In this document: positions 4,889 to 5,651 of the stretch, piece after piece | Layout of the letters: each line of letters begins with the position of its first letter | Position numbering within the stretch: the first letter of the stretch is position 1 | Source of the DNA: Clostridiales bacterium | GTDB lineage: Bacteria; Bacillota; Clostridia; Oscillospirales; Acutalibacteraceae | DNA: 5,651 nucleotides | Direction: 5' to 3' | NCBI GenBank assembly: GCA_019421725.1 | Contig: JAHZES010000008.1 | Coordinates: forward strand, 4,719 to 10,369 | The notes under the pieces: model-generated | The model's input: the letters and a program-made list of their open reading frames with translations, nothing else | Databases searched by the model: none | What the model was told of the DNA's origin: nothing | Translations under genes and position numbers: made by a program

Positions 4889-5651
4889 TTACCGCAAAAA
4901 TAGGCGAATTCTGCTAATTCCTTTTAACTCCCCTGTCAAAACCCAAACGTCGCTGTCTGCCTGCCGTGTCTGCCAGCCTTCGGCCGCCACGCTTGAAAAG
5001 CTCCCCACGATCCGTATGGCGGCAGGGCCCGCTCCCTGGACCTGCAGGCAATCGCCTTCGCATGAAATTACCTCTGTTTCAAAGTCGGACGTCCAAACCG
5101 CAAAATTTTCACAAACCGTGAACGTATGGATCACACCGCGCTCCAGCTGCAGCGGATAGTTTTTGCTTCCGAGCAGAAGCTCTGCCGCTGCCGTTTCGTC
5201 CGTCTCCTGCCACCAATTTGTATTGATCGCATAAATGCGCCTTGCTCCACAGGAATCATCGTAAGCGGAAAACTCTACGGTGTCCTGCGTCCGCATCCAC
5301 CCCTTCTCCCGCTGAGCTTCGGATGCGCTGTCTCCCAACTGCTTCAGCAAATCCTCATACACCGGCCGAACCGCCTCTGCGGCGGGGTATTCGCGCACAT
5401 TGACCAAGATCACAGAGCCTTTTCCCAGGGAATGACGGATCACGAGCGGAAACCCGTTCTTTTCCTGCAGGACCTCGGCCGCTGCGCCAAGGCATATCTT
5501 CCCCGCCGCATATCCGCAGCCCGTTTCCACAAAACCGTCTAAGCGAACGCCCGTAAGCTTCTCCTGCCCCTCCGGCAATTCGCTTTCGCCGCGAAGAATT
5601 TTCTCCCGATTCGTCTGCGTAAATAAATGAGGCCATGCCAGCAGCAGCGTG
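4889..5651 (-). CDS. C-terminal part of an unassigned, probably glycan-active protein
   Basis: Only the last 253 codons are visible; the frame is open to the right edge and no start with a ribosome site is seen, so the gene begins outside the window. I do not recognise the family with certainty. The first part (TLLLAWPHLF at visible residues 1-10, VIRHSLGKGSVILVNVREYP at 70-89, VRPVYEDLLKQLG at 94-106) reads like an alpha/beta segment such as the amidotransferase-like domain found in some beta-galactosidase-type hydrolases. The rest alternates beta strands and turns, for example ARRIYAINTNWW at 136-147 and YPLQLERGVIHTFTV at 165-179, like a C-terminal beta-sandwich. A hydrolase or carbohydrate-binding role is inferred from this layout and from the neighbouring sugar importer. 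No catalytic residues can be named. It ends in TAA followed by a strong terminator. Confidence 0.75.
   Translation of the reverse strand, partial: TLLLAWPHLFTQTNREKILRGESELPEGQEKLTGVRLDGFVETGCGYAAGKICLGAAAEVLQEKNGFPLVIRHSLGKGSVILVNVREYPAAEAVRPVYEDLLKQLGDSASEAQREKGWMRTQDTVEFSAYDDSCGARRIYAINTNWWQETDETAAAELLLGSKNYPLQLERGVIHTFTVCENFAVWTSDFETEVISCEGDCLQVQGAGPAAIRIVGSFSSVAAEGWQTRQADSDVWVLTGELKGISRIRLFLR

Overview
The window reads as part of a carbohydrate-uptake locus from a Gram-positive Bacillota bacterium, most likely a Clostridia/Ruminococcaceae-type organism. This is an inference from three things: strong AGGAGG-type ribosome sites, a lipoprotein solute-binding protein with the features of the LplA/YtcQ group, and AT-rich intergenic DNA between moderately GC-rich genes. 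All supported genes are on the minus strand, so transcription runs from high to low coordinates. Nothing on the plus strand is convincing.

Layout in transcription order. (1) 5651-4889: the 3' part of a gene that starts outside the window. Its product is not recognised with certainty, but the visible C-terminal region looks like the accessory domains of a carbohydrate-active enzyme. It ends at a strong intrinsic terminator (4824-4872). (2) 4456-4888: an AT-rich regulatory interval with a good sigma-A-type promoter (TTGAAA-N18-TATAAT), a weaker upstream promoter candidate, several repeated or palindromic motifs, and a leader of about 125 nt holding a small hairpin followed by a U7 tract. (3) 4455-3490: ABC permease of the LplB type. 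(4) 3474-2557: ABC permease of the LplC/YtcP type. (5) 2483-807: lipoprotein solute-binding protein. (6) 806-667: an intercistronic region with two hairpins, the second resembling a terminator or attenuator. (7) 666-1: the N-terminal part of a secreted protein with a CBM9-like carbohydrate-binding domain, cut by the left edge.

Genes 3 to 5 form a complete importer apart from the ATPase. The lipoprotein would capture an oligosaccharide outside the membrane and deliver it to the heterodimeric permease. Importers of this class usually borrow a shared MsmX-type ATPase encoded elsewhere, which fits its absence here. The secreted CBM9-like protein downstream, and possibly the protein upstream, suggest that the locus handles a polymeric or complex glycan. 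The substrate cannot be read from the sequence.

I see no mobile element, CRISPR array, tRNA or rRNA, and no clearly new biological system. The most interesting unexplained parts are the regulatory interval at 4456-4888, the double-hairpin spacer at 708-801, and the unassigned protein at the right edge.
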